From Natrinema zhouii (GTDB lineage Archaea > Halobacteriota > Halobacteria > Halobacteriales > Natrialbaceae), in NCBI RefSeq assembly GCF_013456555.2, contig NZ_CP084884.1:1-64000 (forward strand): a stretch of 64,000 bases of DNA, written 5' to 3'. The notes beneath the pieces were generated by a model. That model ran no database searches. It was not told the DNA's origin and saw nothing but the letters and a program-made list of their open reading frames with translations. Positions 1 through 9,444 of the stretch are shown piece after piece; the stretch's first letter is position 1, and every line of letters begins with the position of its first letter. Position numbers and translations under genes: made by a program.

Positions 1-1
1 G

Positions 2-1165
2 GCGTTCCAGAAGGGCGGCGAGAACGACAATCTGACCGGCCGGACGAACGTCGAACTCGACAACCGTTTAGTCGTCATCGACATGTCGATGTTTGCCGAC
101 ACGGGGCAAGCACCACTGTTTATGCACGTGATGTTCGACTGGATCTACCAGCGAGCGGCCAGCGATCACGACCGCCGGACGCAGGTGACGATCGACGAGG
201 CACACTACCTGTTGCGGCGGGAGGCGACGACAGACATGATCGATCTGTTCATCAGACACAGTCGTCATTTCAACACGGCAATCACGCTTATCTCCCAGAC
301 TGTCGATGAGTTCGTCGCCCAGTCGGACGGCCAGTCCAAGGAGGCCGCCGAGAAAGCGCGCAACGTATACAATCTCTGTGATATCAAGCAAATCTTTCAC
401 CACGAGTCGGTCAGCGACGAGATGATCGACTTTCACGACCTTAACCCTTCCGAGCAAACGTTCCTTACGACGGCCCAGACTGGCGAAGACGGGGGCTACT
501 CGGAGTTTTTGCTTGGCGTCAATGAGTGGTCGAAACCACTTGCACTCCACGTGAACGACTACGAAGTCAGCGTCCTCGATGATGACCTTGATCCGTGGGA
601 GTATCTCGTCGAGAACCGGTATATCGACGCCGACGACGCCAAATTCCTTGCCGCAGAGGACCGACTCGATGACTATGAGATTCCGGAGTCGTTGCTCGAG
701 GAGGCGGATCTGGATGAGATTGACAAGGAGTCTGAGACCGACGAGGCAGTCGTCGAGCACGCCGATCGAGAGCGAGCTGATGTGAAGACCGAATACCACG
801 AAAGAGACATTAGTGAGTGTGCTGAGGCCGGCCAAGGAGCGACAGCAGCTGCAGATGAGGGACCGGAGGAACCGCATGAGAAGAGAGCGGCGGATTCTCG
901 TGCTGAAGCGACAGCGGATCAAGAAGACGATCTCACCACGATCACTGGAATCGGCGAGACGTACGCAGGGTATCTCGCCGAAGCGGGTGTCGAGACGGTT
1001 GGTGAGCTCGCTGTGGCAGATACCGAGTCACTTTCAGAGGAGATGTCGATCCCGCACACGTTGCTTGACGATTGGGTCGATGCTGCCAGCTCGATGTGTG
1101 AACCGGAGACCGCGAGTGGTGACGCTTCTTCGAGCACGGAGGTGACAACCGATGCAGACGACTGA
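2..1165 (+). CDS. VirB4-like conjugation ATPase, C-terminal part (5' end outside window)
   Basis: The reading frame is open from the first complete codon, so the N-terminus and Walker A motif lie upstream of the window. What is visible is the C-terminal half of a VirB4/TraC-type ATPase: a Walker B strand ending VTIDEAHYLL (about residues 62-71 of the visible part), then a region with SRHFNTAITLISQT that resembles the arginine/sensor region of HerA/VirB4 ATPases. After an acidic linker (about residues 190-305) comes a helix-hairpin-helix-like module, ITGIGETYAGYLAEAGVETV, of the type that binds DNA or mediates protein contacts. The family powers assembly of a type IV secretion or conjugation apparatus at the membrane. 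The gene overlaps the downstream coupling-protein gene by 14 bp, so they are probably cotranscribed. The HhH tail is not standard for VirB4 but similar tails occur on haloarchaeal plasmid proteins. The ATPase superfamily is clear; the exact conjugation role is inferred from the neighbour. Confidence 0.78.
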   Translation, partial: AFQKGGENDNLTGRTNVELDNRLVVIDMSMFADTGQAPLFMHVMFDWIYQRAASDHDRRTQVTIDEAHYLLRREATTDMIDLFIRHSRHFNTAITLISQTVDEFVAQSDGQSKEAAEKARNVYNLCDIKQIFHHESVSDEMIDFHDLNPSEQTFLTTAQTGEDGGYSEFLLGVNEWSKPLALHVNDYEVSVLDDDLDPWEYLVENRYIDADDAKFLAAEDRLDDYEIPESLLEEADLDEIDKESETDEAVVEHADRERADVKTEYHERDISECAEAGQGATAAADEGPEEPHEKRAADSRAEATADQEDDLTTITGIGETYAGYLAEAGVETVGELAVADTESLSEEMSIPHTLLDDWVDAASSMCEPETASGDASSSTEVTTDADD

Positions 1166-4100
1166 GATAACCGAGAGTACCCCCGACGTCGACGCCGAAT
1201 CCCTTGAATGGATCGTGGCAGAGGACGAGCAAGTGAAGCAGGTCTCCGACCTGGACGTGCAGTGGACTGGTACGCCACTGTTTCGAGGCGGATCTCGGAC
1301 GTTTCTGGTCGCACTCGTTTTCATAGTGGTCGCGCTTGCTCTTGCGACCGAGAGCATCGCCGGGGTCACAACAGGACCGTCGCTCGTCGAGCTCGAGTCC
1401 TATACGCTCGCGGTGGAGGGAACCAGTATCGAAATCCCACTGTGGTGGCTGAGTGCTATTCCGTTCCTGGTTGGCCTGATAGGCATCGCGATCAGTGTGC
1501 GTCCGATTGTTCGGGCGCTTCGCACCACCTACGTCCTCACCTCGGAGAAACTCTACGTCCGCACGCGGGGGATTCGTGGCGATGGGTTCACGAAACTCCC
1601 GCTCGACCGTGTCGTCGACACCACTTTTCATCAGTCCTCCATCGGCCAGCTGTTGTCGTATGGAACCGTCACGTTCAGTACGTTCGACCACACGTCGCCC
1701 GAAATCCAGTGCTGGGCGATTGAGGACCCAATAGAGTTTCACGAACGAGTGCTCGAGCTTGAGGCGTCCACTAGCTCGCCGCTCGAGCGTAAACAAGAGT
1801 ACATCCGAGTTGTGCCGTCGACGGGCGAGCGACCGCCACGGGAAGTTATCAACCAGATCCGTCCCTTGCACGACGTCCGACGAGGTGGGCTGTCGTGGTG
1901 GCAACAGCTCAACCCGCTTTCGGAGCCCGATCCGCTCACGTTCGAGTTTGTGATCTACAGCGACGGGACGGACTCTCCGATCGAATTTTACTACACATGC
2001 GAGCAACACCTGTCCACGCTCTACGATCGACTCAACTCGGCCTATCCCGACTCCGTGGAAATCGAGCGTGTGACTGTTGACTTTGCGGAGAAGCTCATCA
2101 CTCCACAGCAGTACTCGTACGACGAGTTCGAAACCGCCCTCGAGAACGGCACTCTCCAGTGTACACCGGCTGAAGTCGAGGCGCTCGTTCGTGTCCGGGG
2201 CTCCAAACCGACGCTTGCTGACGGAGGAGCTACGACCATCGGCGAGCAGGTCGATCGAGACAAGACTACCGAAGAGAACACCAGTACGGAGGCGTCTGAT
2301 TCTGAGGCTTCCGATTCCGAGTCTTATTCTCCTCCCAGCTCCGATTCCAGTCTCCTACTCGGCAAGCAACTCCCGAGCATCGACCTCGATGCACTCCGTG
2401 CGAAAGAGAAGGCAGAAAACCGCGATCCAGGGTCGCTTACGTTCGCCCTCGAGACGCCAGTTGACACTGGTGAGGGGGTACTCGCCCGGCCACATCCGGA
2501 TGAAGTTGAACCGTACGGACTGCGGTGGACCGGCAGCGGAGACCCGTTGGCGGCAATCAAGAAATTCGATCAGAAAATGGGAGAAACTGATCGGTCGAAG
2601 GCGAGCTCACACGCGCCGTTGACCGTGCTAATCGATCATTTTGCAAGCACGGATCATCCAATCATTTTCCAGGCCGCGTTCGAAGGCGAGCCCGATCTGA
2701 CGAAAGAGGGAGAATACCACATCGATGAAATCGAACAGGGGCGCGAGACGCTGTGGGGTGAAGCCGTCATAGCCCTTGAAGAGCTTCTACGCGGTCCAAA
2801 GAATAACGAGTCGTCTTTGTCGCGGTCAGAGTCACTCAGTGAATCTCGATCTGAGCGCATTACCGAGATCAAAAACGAAGACTGGGGACATACGTTCACG
2901 ACCAACCTGCGGGTAGTGACTGTCCCCACGAACTCGTCTCTGAGCGACACATCCGAAATCGAACACGGCCTACGGAATCTGAGTACCGTGTTCGATCCGC
3001 TTGCCGGTGACTACTACAAACTCGAGAGCGAAACCCTCCACGAGAAAGGAGTTCTTGAGCGCAGTCGGCGAAAGCGGTCGCGACGCTGTTTTAATCGGTT
3101 TCTCGAGGGTGAGGTCGTCACTGGTGGGCGGGTAAGCCGCTCCGAACCCGACCTCCATCTCGATCCCGCCGAACTCTGCAACATGGTCATCGTCCCTAGT
3201 ACCGAGCATTTGACTGATGAAGCAGTCAAAGAGACACACGCGAATCCCGAAAGCCGCACAGCTCTTCCCGGGTTGGACACCGCCCAACGCCGCCAGTACA
3301 CCACGGGAATGGTCCTCGGTCAGGACGCTAACAGTGCCGTCGAGGGACCGCTTCGGTTACCGCCGAGCCGGCAAACACGCCACTGGTTGCTTTGTGGCGC
3401 GACTGGAAGCGGGAAGAGCCAAGTTACGTACCACATGTTGCGCTCGCTCGCCGAGACGACACCTGGGCCGAACGTCCTCTTCGACCCGAAAGGCGACAAC
3501 ATGTGTCAGAACTACCTGATGGCCCACTATAAGAAATTCGGGCACCTCGACGACGTGTACCACTTCCGCGTACCGGAGACGCTTCCTGCAATCTCGTTCT
3601 TCGATATTCGACCAGCGCTCGAGGGGAACGATCGCGAGACGGCAGTCAAGGAGAAAGTCGACCACTTCCACGAGCTGATGCGGATGATCATGGGAGCAGA
3701 GAAGTACGAACAGGCGTTCGTGGCGAACGAAGTTTTGACGTTCCTGATCCAGGCATTGTTCGATCCGAAACACGATGATGATGTCTTCGGGTTGGATGAT
3801 CTCGTCGAGGCCGCAACGCGAATGCACCGTCATCAGGAGCTGCCGGAGGTTTCGGAGATCAATGCCGACATCCACGACTCACTCGCCGCCCAGTTCGCCA
3901 AGGACGAGAACCAGTTCGACACGACGATGGGGGCGGTGATGAACCGGCTGAACAAACTGAAAGAGGATCGCCACCTTCACTGGATGCTTCGACACAAACC
4001 CGGTCGCGAAGTCGAATCCACCGGAGACGATCTCTACGGCTTCCACCAGCAGGAGACCCACTTTGACTTCAGTGAGTTCCTCGAGGAAGATGTCACGATC

Positions 4101-5696
4101 CTGTTCGACCTGGGCGACCTGTCGTTACCAGCCCAGCGCGGGTTCACCACAGTCCTGTTGAGTAATCTGTGGCATTCAATCCAGCGACGGCGGCGGACGA
4201 ACCCCGAGAACGTGGTCAACGTCATCATGGAAGAGGCTGCACCGTTCGTCGCGACCGAACTGGTCGCCGATCAACTGCTCCCCCAAGGCCGATCGTCGGG
4301 ACTGAGCCTCGGCTTCATCATGCAGTATCCCGAGCAGGTCAAGAAGTTCCACAATGGGAACGGTGCGTACGAGGAACTGCTGACAGAGGTGCATACGAAA
4401 CTGATTGGTGACATCTCGATGAAGAACCGGTTCGCGAAGACGTTCACGCACGACGAGTTGTCTGTGGAGGATGTCCGGAACCGGAACAACCGGATGGCAG
4501 CGGGCGAGTGGTTCACGAAACTCGTTTCCCCTGGGTTCGGTGAGGAGCGACCAGCGCCGTTGACTCTGCACTCGCCCCCGATCATAAGCGGGCATCCAGA
4601 AAGCGACGAGCCGTTGACGGCAGCCGAACAGCAGCAATTCGACGAAGAGCTTCTGCCGGAGGTGCTCGAGCGGACTGAGGACGAGTACGGGTTGTACGTA
4701 CCGACCCACGAAGACGCGATGGAGTGGTCGAATTGGAGTGACACAGATCGGCGGGCTGGTGCGCCGCCGGCGCTGGACGAAGGTGAGAGTACAGAGATAA
4801 TGGAGTCCGACGAAGAGAGTGAGGACGTAGAAGCTCAGCAGCCGCTCGATGAGATCAGCCTTGACGATGGGAGCGACAATCAGCACGATGATCGAGACGA
4901 TAGCAGTAAAACGGAGACTACCGACGACGATCCAGTTGACGTTGCAAATGGAGCCGCCTTCTTCGATCCGTCTACGGACGAAGAGGAATGCCCAGTCTCG
5001 GACGATGAACTTCGGCGACGGGGGCTCTCTCGAGACGACGCGATCTTCCTCAAACGTGTCCTTGACGCGATGAACCGTGACCTCCCGCAGTACACGCTGT
5101 TGGAAGGGATGGGCGAATTACAAGAGGATCTTGATGGGGTTGACGTCGACGTGTTGATCGAACTCGGGCTGCTCGAGAAAGGGAAGGTGGACCGACGACC
5201 GTATTATACGGTGCTTCCGGATGGACGAGAGCTTCTCGGCGAGACAATCACCGCCCAACCGGGGATTGGAGATCTTGGAGAGAAGACGCCACACAAAGTC
5301 GGGGTCGAACTCCTGGTGCGCTGGCTCGAGACTCTCGAGGAGGTCGATCGAGTGGAGCGATACTATCAGCAGTCCTCGGAGACGATTTTCGACGCTGCCG
5401 CGTTCGACGTTGATGATGAACTTGTCTGGGTTGGCGAAGTGGAGATGACATCAAATAACGCGGAGGCAGTTGTGAGTGATTACGAGAAGATGGCTGCGGT
5501 CGACGCGGATGCCGTGTGGGCGTTCCCGTCACGTGACGACGCTGGCGAGATCGTGAATGTGCTCGCCGATGCAGAACGTCTTCCTGAGAATGTGAGCGGT
5601 CGAACAGCTAACTCATTTTCACTTCTCCAGGAGGCAGTCGAAGGATTTGAAGCCGATGGAATGGCGACGATCCACACCTTCAGGAAGCTGACTTAA
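1152..5696 (+). CDS. VirD4/TraD-like coupling ATPase with N-terminal PH-like domain (1514 aa)
   Basis: This is a very large membrane-anchored DNA-pumping ATPase. Two hydrophobic helices (about residues 52-70 and 96-117) are followed by a bacterial-PH-like segment (about 125-200, containing YVLTSEKLYVRTRG and a VVDTTFHQSS repeat-like strand). A long acidic linker leads to the motor domain with Walker A GATGSGKS at residues 749-756 and a Walker B-like strand VVNVIMEEAAP near 1021, followed by a LLPQGRSSGLSLGFIMQYPEQ sensor region typical of TraD/VirD4 coupling proteins. After a second acidic linker (about 1190-1290) the last 190 residues contain a winged-helix-like part and a segment with spaced acidic residues (FDVDDELVWVGEVEM) that could be nuclease-like. 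That last assignment is inference. Known VirD4 proteins are usually 500-800 aa, so both extensions are unusual. It overlaps the VirB4-like gene, consistent with one conjugation operon. Confidence 0.8.
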   Translation: MQTTEITESTPDVDAESLEWIVAEDEQVKQVSDLDVQWTGTPLFRGGSRTFLVALVFIVVALALATESIAGVTTGPSLVELESYTLAVEGTSIEIPLWWLSAIPFLVGLIGIAISVRPIVRALRTTYVLTSEKLYVRTRGIRGDGFTKLPLDRVVDTTFHQSSIGQLLSYGTVTFSTFDHTSPEIQCWAIEDPIEFHERVLELEASTSSPLERKQEYIRVVPSTGERPPREVINQIRPLHDVRRGGLSWWQQLNPLSEPDPLTFEFVIYSDGTDSPIEFYYTCEQHLSTLYDRLNSAYPDSVEIERVTVDFAEKLITPQQYSYDEFETALENGTLQCTPAEVEALVRVRGSKPTLADGGATTIGEQVDRDKTTEENTSTEASDSEASDSESYSPPSSDSSLLLGKQLPSIDLDALRAKEKAENRDPGSLTFALETPVDTGEGVLARPHPDEVEPYGLRWTGSGDPLAAIKKFDQKMGETDRSKASSHAPLTVLIDHFASTDHPIIFQAAFEGEPDLTKEGEYHIDEIEQGRETLWGEAVIALEELLRGPKNNESSLSRSESLSESRSERITEIKNEDWGHTFTTNLRVVTVPTNSSLSDTSEIEHGLRNLSTVFDPLAGDYYKLESETLHEKGVLERSRRKRSRRCFNRFLEGEVVTGGRVSRSEPDLHLDPAELCNMVIVPSTEHLTDEAVKETHANPESRTALPGLDTAQRRQYTTGMVLGQDANSAVEGPLRLPPSRQTRHWLLCGATGSGKSQVTYHMLRSLAETTPGPNVLFDPKGDNMCQNYLMAHYKKFGHLDDVYHFRVPETLPAISFFDIRPALEGNDRETAVKEKVDHFHELMRMIMGAEKYEQAFVANEVLTFLIQALFDPKHDDDVFGLDDLVEAATRMHRHQELPEVSEINADIHDSLAAQFAKDENQFDTTMGAVMNRLNKLKEDRHLHWMLRHKPGREVESTGDDLYGFHQQETHFDFSEFLEEDVTILFDLGDLSLPAQRGFTTVLLSNLWHSIQRRRRTNPENVVNVIMEEAAPFVATELVADQLLPQGRSSGLSLGFIMQYPEQVKKFHNGNGAYEELLTEVHTKLIGDISMKNRFAKTFTHDELSVEDVRNRNNRMAAGEWFTKLVSPGFGEERPAPLTLHSPPIISGHPESDEPLTAAEQQQFDEELLPEVLERTEDEYGLYVPTHEDAMEWSNWSDTDRRAGAPPALDEGESTEIMESDEESEDVEAQQPLDEISLDDGSDNQHDDRDDSSKTETTDDDPVDVANGAAFFDPSTDEEECPVSDDELRRRGLSRDDAIFLKRVLDAMNRDLPQYTLLEGMGELQEDLDGVDVDVLIELGLLEKGKVDRRPYYTVLPDGRELLGETITAQPGIGDLGEKTPHKVGVELLVRWLETLEEVDRVERYYQQSSETIFDAAAFDVDDELVWVGEVEMTSNNAEAVVSDYEKMAAVDADAVWAFPSRDDAGEIVNVLADAERLPENVSGRTANSFSLLQEAVEGFEADGMATIHTFRKLT

Positions 5697-5716
5697 ACAA
5701 GGTGAAATAATGAAGG

Positions 5717-5723
5717 TTTATAT
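5717..5723 (+). promoter_or_regulatory. Probable archaeal TATA box for the primase operon
   Basis: TTTATAT lies about 31-37 bp upstream of the ATG at 5754, in a 57-bp gap after the coupling-protein gene. The spacing fits an archaeal promoter with a start site a few bases before the ATG, so the primase pair may be transcribed separately from the conjugation genes. Confidence 0.5.
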
Positions 5724-5753
5724 GACATTCGCATTCACCGGTGGTAGACCCTT

Positions 5754-6680
5754 ATGACCTGGCGACAGGCAACCCGTGGCGAGGTCTATGCGTACTATAC
5801 CGAGGAGTTCCCCGAGTATGTAGACCAGTTGCCGCCGTTCATTACTCCAACGGCACCGAAAGAGTTCGGGATCAGCTTCCGCGAGCGCCATCCCATCCGG
5901 AAAGCGGAGCGCCCCGATCGCGACTTCATTCGACGGCCGACGTGGCGCACCGACTCAGATGGCGAGCCGATCGCACAGAACTTCAGCAACGTCGAAGAAC
6001 TCGTCTCGTTCATTCAATCTCCCGCACGGTACGACCCGTTCCAGGGGAGTAAATACGCCTTGGCTGATCCCGATCTGCTCGAGAAGAGTGATCCGATTTC
6101 GGATGGCGTCTACTATGCGCTAGACAACTGGGACCGATCGTGGGTTCTCGCGGTCGATATCGATGCGAAAGACATCGCCACAGCACGCGCTGAACGCGAA
6201 CTTGACGAGAATGACCTCGAGATCCAATCAACGGATGTGAGTCGTGACGACGCGTTGCTCGCCGAATCCGAGATTCGTGACGCCGATCCGAGGGGGTATC
6301 CCTACTCGTTCGAGGACATCGACCGTGCGATCGAGTACGGCTTCGAAACACGAGACCTCTTCATGGATGTGTTTGCTGCCGAGAAGACGATGGTCGTCTA
6401 TTCCGGTCAAGGCGTCCACGTCTATCTGCTCGACAACGAGCTTGAGTACGGGTATGACGAGAAAAGCCGAGAAGTGCTCAACGATCTCTTGCTCGAGCGT
6501 TATGAGATCCCGATCGATCCCGTTGTGACTGCCGACCGAAGCCGTCTCCTTCGCGTGCCCTACTCGTTGCACGCAGAGGTCTGCCGTGTCGTCCAGCCGA
6601 TCGAGAGCCCAGCGTTCGATCCCCGAACGGAAGCCCGACCACAGTTCCTTGAAACCGAGCGTGAACTTACCCATGATTGA
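5754..6680 (+). CDS. Plasmid-type DNA primase small subunit (PriS-like)
   Basis: Archaeo-eukaryotic primase catalytic subunit of 308 aa. The signature blocks are in order: VLAVDIDAKD (about residues 130-139, the metal-binding Asp pair), YSGQGVHVY (about 217-225, the SGxGxH nucleotide-binding block) and ADRSRLLRVPYSLH (about 262-275, the RLxRxPxSLH block). Such enzymes make RNA or DNA primers for replication. The chromosomal archaeal PriS is longer, and this short form resembles primases carried on haloarchaeal plasmids and viruses. The stop overlaps the start of the next gene in ATGATTGA, so the pair is translationally coupled. Located just after conjugation genes, it probably serves vegetative or transfer replication of this replicon. 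The ATG at 5754 is favoured by the TATA box 30-odd bases upstream. Confidence 0.85.
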   Translation: MTWRQATRGEVYAYYTEEFPEYVDQLPPFITPTAPKEFGISFRERHPIRKAERPDRDFIRRPTWRTDSDGEPIAQNFSNVEELVSFIQSPARYDPFQGSKYALADPDLLEKSDPISDGVYYALDNWDRSWVLAVDIDAKDIATARAERELDENDLEIQSTDVSRDDALLAESEIRDADPRGYPYSFEDIDRAIEYGFETRDLFMDVFAAEKTMVVYSGQGVHVYLLDNELEYGYDEKSREVLNDLLLERYEIPIDPVVTADRSRLLRVPYSLHAEVCRVVQPIESPAFDPRTEARPQFLETERELTHD

Positions 6681-8208
6681 TCCACGAGAGACCGAGCGAG
6701 ACGCCTACCTCGCTGCAGCGATCCCTACCAACTACACTGACAGAGAGATCGTTCAATTGTTCACCCGCGGGTACGACCGCTACGTCGTCGATAATACACC
6801 AGACCGAGAGACGCTGCTTTCGGATATCGAACGGTTCGGAACTGCTGCGTTCAAGAGCTCCCAGCGCAACCGTCCGCTCGAGTACCCGTTCGTCGACGAG
6901 CCCGCCACGCTCGTTTTGCTGGCCACTCTCAGTTCAATCTGCGTGAGCGAACAACCTCGCTTCGAGGACACGCCGCCTCGGCAGAACCAAGTCCTTCACA
7001 ACATCCGCGAGCTGTTCGCGACTAACCTCCTCGCACTTGTGCATGAGTACGACGATCCAACGCTCTACCAAGAGATGGCTGAGGTCCTCTACGCGAAAGG
7101 CCCCAGTCAGGACGGTCCCCACCCGGGTCGCGTTTGTACGGACGTCAAACCGATGCCCGAATTCGACGAGGAGGTGACTGCCGATACCGAGTACGATCTC
7201 TACGTCGAGATCCCAATGGCGGCTGCCTCTCGAAAGTGCCTCGCTCGAGCATCCACCGAAGCGACGGGTGCCGACGAAACGGGCGAGATTCGAACGCAGG
7301 TCAAGGACAATCATCTCTACGTCCCGCTCGACCACCTCCATGACACTTATCGATCGTACGGCAAGCGGTGTTTTGGCCGGCTACAGGCAGTCCAAGAGGA
7401 TGAACTCGGCGACCCACAACGCAAGTGGCTTCGAGAGCACGAAACTGCCATCACCGAGCGGACTGACTACGCCCTCGAGATCGGCCACTACGAGAAGGTG
7501 TGGAAAAACTGGGATCAAGGCGAGCAGATCGTCCGACTGCTCCGAAATGCTGTGCAAGCATCACCACACACTCAGATCGGTGAGTTTCATACTGCTCAGG
7601 AGTTGTCCGATGCTCTTGAGGTATACGAACCAGAAAACGAGAGTGAACGAGCCCAGCTTACACAGCTGTCGACCCCTCGAAGTGTAGGGAACTCGCTTGC
7701 AGATCACTCATCACATCGGTCGGTGACAGTCGATCGGAGTGACCGCATCAATACGTATCGGATCGACCACTCGGGCGGTGGATCGCGGCCACTCGAGATT
7801 ACGGAACTTGAAGACCTGTTTGAACTGCCTTGTCTTGCTGCGATGGATGAGCGGCTCCAAGAGGAGAAACCGGTCCGAAAAGACCTCTTCAACCTCGTTC
7901 GGATGGTAATGTGGCTCCCGCAGTACCGCGAGAAATCCGTCGACGCGATCACCGATGAACTCAAAGACCTGTTCAGCCGGTGGCCATGGTTTGATCCAGA
8001 GATCTCTGCCTACCAGATCAAGTACGAAGCCCGACGGGGCGATCGTGGCATTGGCCCCGACGGGAACACACCCCTGCCGATGAATTGTAATAATGACGAT
8101 ATGCAACGGTACTGTATTGGCAAAGAGCAGTGTCCCTACTCAATTTATGGCAGCCTTCCATTCCCCGACGTCATGTACGACCAACTCGAGGAAACTGACC
8201 CCGTTTAA
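6673..8208 (+). CDS. Primase large subunit-like protein with four-cysteine Fe-S motif (PriL-like)
   Basis: This 511-aa protein follows the PriS-like gene with an 8-bp overlap. Sequence similarity to PriL is visible mainly at the C-terminus: four cysteines at residues 387, 472, 481 and 487 (LPCLAAM, then MNC, RYC and EQCPYSIYG), the spacing expected of the 4Fe-4S domain of archaeal and eukaryotic primase large subunits. The N-terminal two thirds are helical and charged, as in PriL. The start at 6673 (MIDPRETERD) is chosen because it sits in the overlap; the frame stays open upstream to 6586, but that stretch lies inside the PriS-like gene. The pair would form a heterodimeric primase in which PriL sets initiation and product length. 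The subunit call rests on the Cys pattern plus gene order. Confidence 0.75.
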   Translation: MIDPRETERDAYLAAAIPTNYTDREIVQLFTRGYDRYVVDNTPDRETLLSDIERFGTAAFKSSQRNRPLEYPFVDEPATLVLLATLSSICVSEQPRFEDTPPRQNQVLHNIRELFATNLLALVHEYDDPTLYQEMAEVLYAKGPSQDGPHPGRVCTDVKPMPEFDEEVTADTEYDLYVEIPMAAASRKCLARASTEATGADETGEIRTQVKDNHLYVPLDHLHDTYRSYGKRCFGRLQAVQEDELGDPQRKWLREHETAITERTDYALEIGHYEKVWKNWDQGEQIVRLLRNAVQASPHTQIGEFHTAQELSDALEVYEPENESERAQLTQLSTPRSVGNSLADHSSHRSVTVDRSDRINTYRIDHSGGGSRPLEITELEDLFELPCLAAMDERLQEEKPVRKDLFNLVRMVMWLPQYREKSVDAITDELKDLFSRWPWFDPEISAYQIKYEARRGDRGIGPDGNTPLPMNCNNDDMQRYCIGKEQCPYSIYGSLPFPDVMYDQLEETDPV

Positions 8209-8640
8209 TATAGCGACGAACTTCCCCGGATCCAACCCTCTCTTTAGCCCATTCATTTCACAACTATAAAGAAGATCTGAAAAACTGAATTTGGCGCTAT
8301 TCTACTAAACCAATATAACATCTGAAATACATTAATTACAGTTACTATACAGGAGATAAAATACCGTTGCGCATTATCTGAGCCTTAGTGATGGAGAAAT
8401 CAGCGGATAAGGGGTATTCTTCTAAGAATGTAATATCTAACTGCCCCTTTTGCCGTTCTTCAATTTGAACATTGAAATTCAGAATCGGCTGAGTTGGGTG
8501 GCTGAAACTCTCCGTTGCGCGTTTTTGACTTCCGTGCTTGAAATTTTCGCTCGTTGCGCGTATTGTTACGACCTTAGATATGCGCAACGGGAATTTAAAA
8601 TAGTTTGAGCCCGCGAAACCGGTCGTGAATGACGATTTTT
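8209..8640. other. AT-rich non-coding gap after the primase genes
   Basis: About 430 bp that are clearly more AT-rich than the genes on either side, with no convincing gene. It contains the CGTTGCGC repeat set described separately. Its position after primase genes and its base composition make it a candidate replication-origin region, which is inference. Confidence 0.5.
8364..8590. repeat. Iteron-like CCGTTGCGC repeats
   Basis: The word CCGTTGCGC occurs in direct orientation at 8364-8372 and 8512-8520, CGTTGCGC again at 8552-8559, and the inverse GCGCAACGG at 8582-8590. A degenerate inverse (GCGCGACGGG) follows near 8680. Five related words within about 320 bp of AT-rich DNA next to a primase operon resemble iterons or a regulator-binding cluster. 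No initiator gene that would bind them is recognised nearby. Confidence 0.45.
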
Positions 8641-9250
8641 CGTCCAAAGGAATGGGGAGGTATGCAGAAACAGAGGTGTGCGCGACGGGGAATGAGACGT
8701 GGAGAGCCAGAGAGCAGGGTAGGTAAATACATCAGAATATGGAGAATTAGACAGGAGGTGTGTTATGACTCGAGAATGGAGGGATTGAGTTGGGTGTAGA
8801 ACGGGTGGAAGGTAGGGGCAGTAACAAGGGGGTGGACGGAAGGGGAATGAGAGAGGAGTGAGAAGCATTTTTAGAACACGATCAGTGGGAGAGTGGAATG
8901 CGGTAGAGTGGTGGGAGAGGAAGGGTTCGAAGCGAGATAATAGATGTAAAAGAAAATTGAGAAGAGAGCAGAATGTGAGGGACCAATAGAGAAAGAAGAG
9001 AGGTGGGAGAAGTAGAGAGAGGATGGTGCTCGAGGTGAGAGGGGGAGAAAAGAGTGAAGGGCGGAGAACAGGGTAGAGTGTGGTGATCGGAGTGGAGAGG
9101 AGTGGGGCGGGAGACTGAAGATGAAGCTGAGGTATGGGGAGAAAGAGGAACGTACAGGTTAGGAGCCGGGGCGTGACAGGGGATGTGGAGAAGGACTCGA
9201 GGATAGAGCGGACCTGGAAGAGGTGGTGACGGATCGTAGGTTGTTCTCCT
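8640..9250. other. Polypurine-biased non-coding tract of about 600 bp
   Basis: The plus strand is overwhelmingly G and A with few pyrimidines, for example long runs such as GAGAAAGAAGAGAGGTGGGAG around 8985-9010. Reading frames on the minus strand here are only low-complexity Ser/Pro/Leu/Thr translations of the pyrimidine strand and are not supported as genes. Purine asymmetry of this length is compatible with R-loop or triplex formation; the function is unknown. Confidence 0.6.
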
Positions 9251-9444
9251 CAAGGAGCGGATAGTGGCCGTGGGCGAGGACGTCGACGGTGAGATTGGAC
9301 TCGAGGCGGCGGTGAGTGAAGAGCAGCGGAGAAGACGTGAGATTGGACGATCGTGATGGTGGTGGACGTAGAGTGGCAGGGAGACATTAGACTAGGCGAT
9401 CGCGAGGCGGTGTTGTTCGCCCACCTGAGAGTGATGAGCGGGAT

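Noticed and set aside
68..922. Long minus-strand open frame opposite the VirB4-like gene
   Set aside because: It lacks family features, overlaps a well-supported conserved protein and reflects the haloarchaeal codon bias that opens opposite-strand frames.
8345..8647. 100-codon minus-strand frame in the AT-rich gap
   Set aside because: No homologous look, no promoter seen, and it spans the repeated CGTTGCGC words; treated as non-coding.
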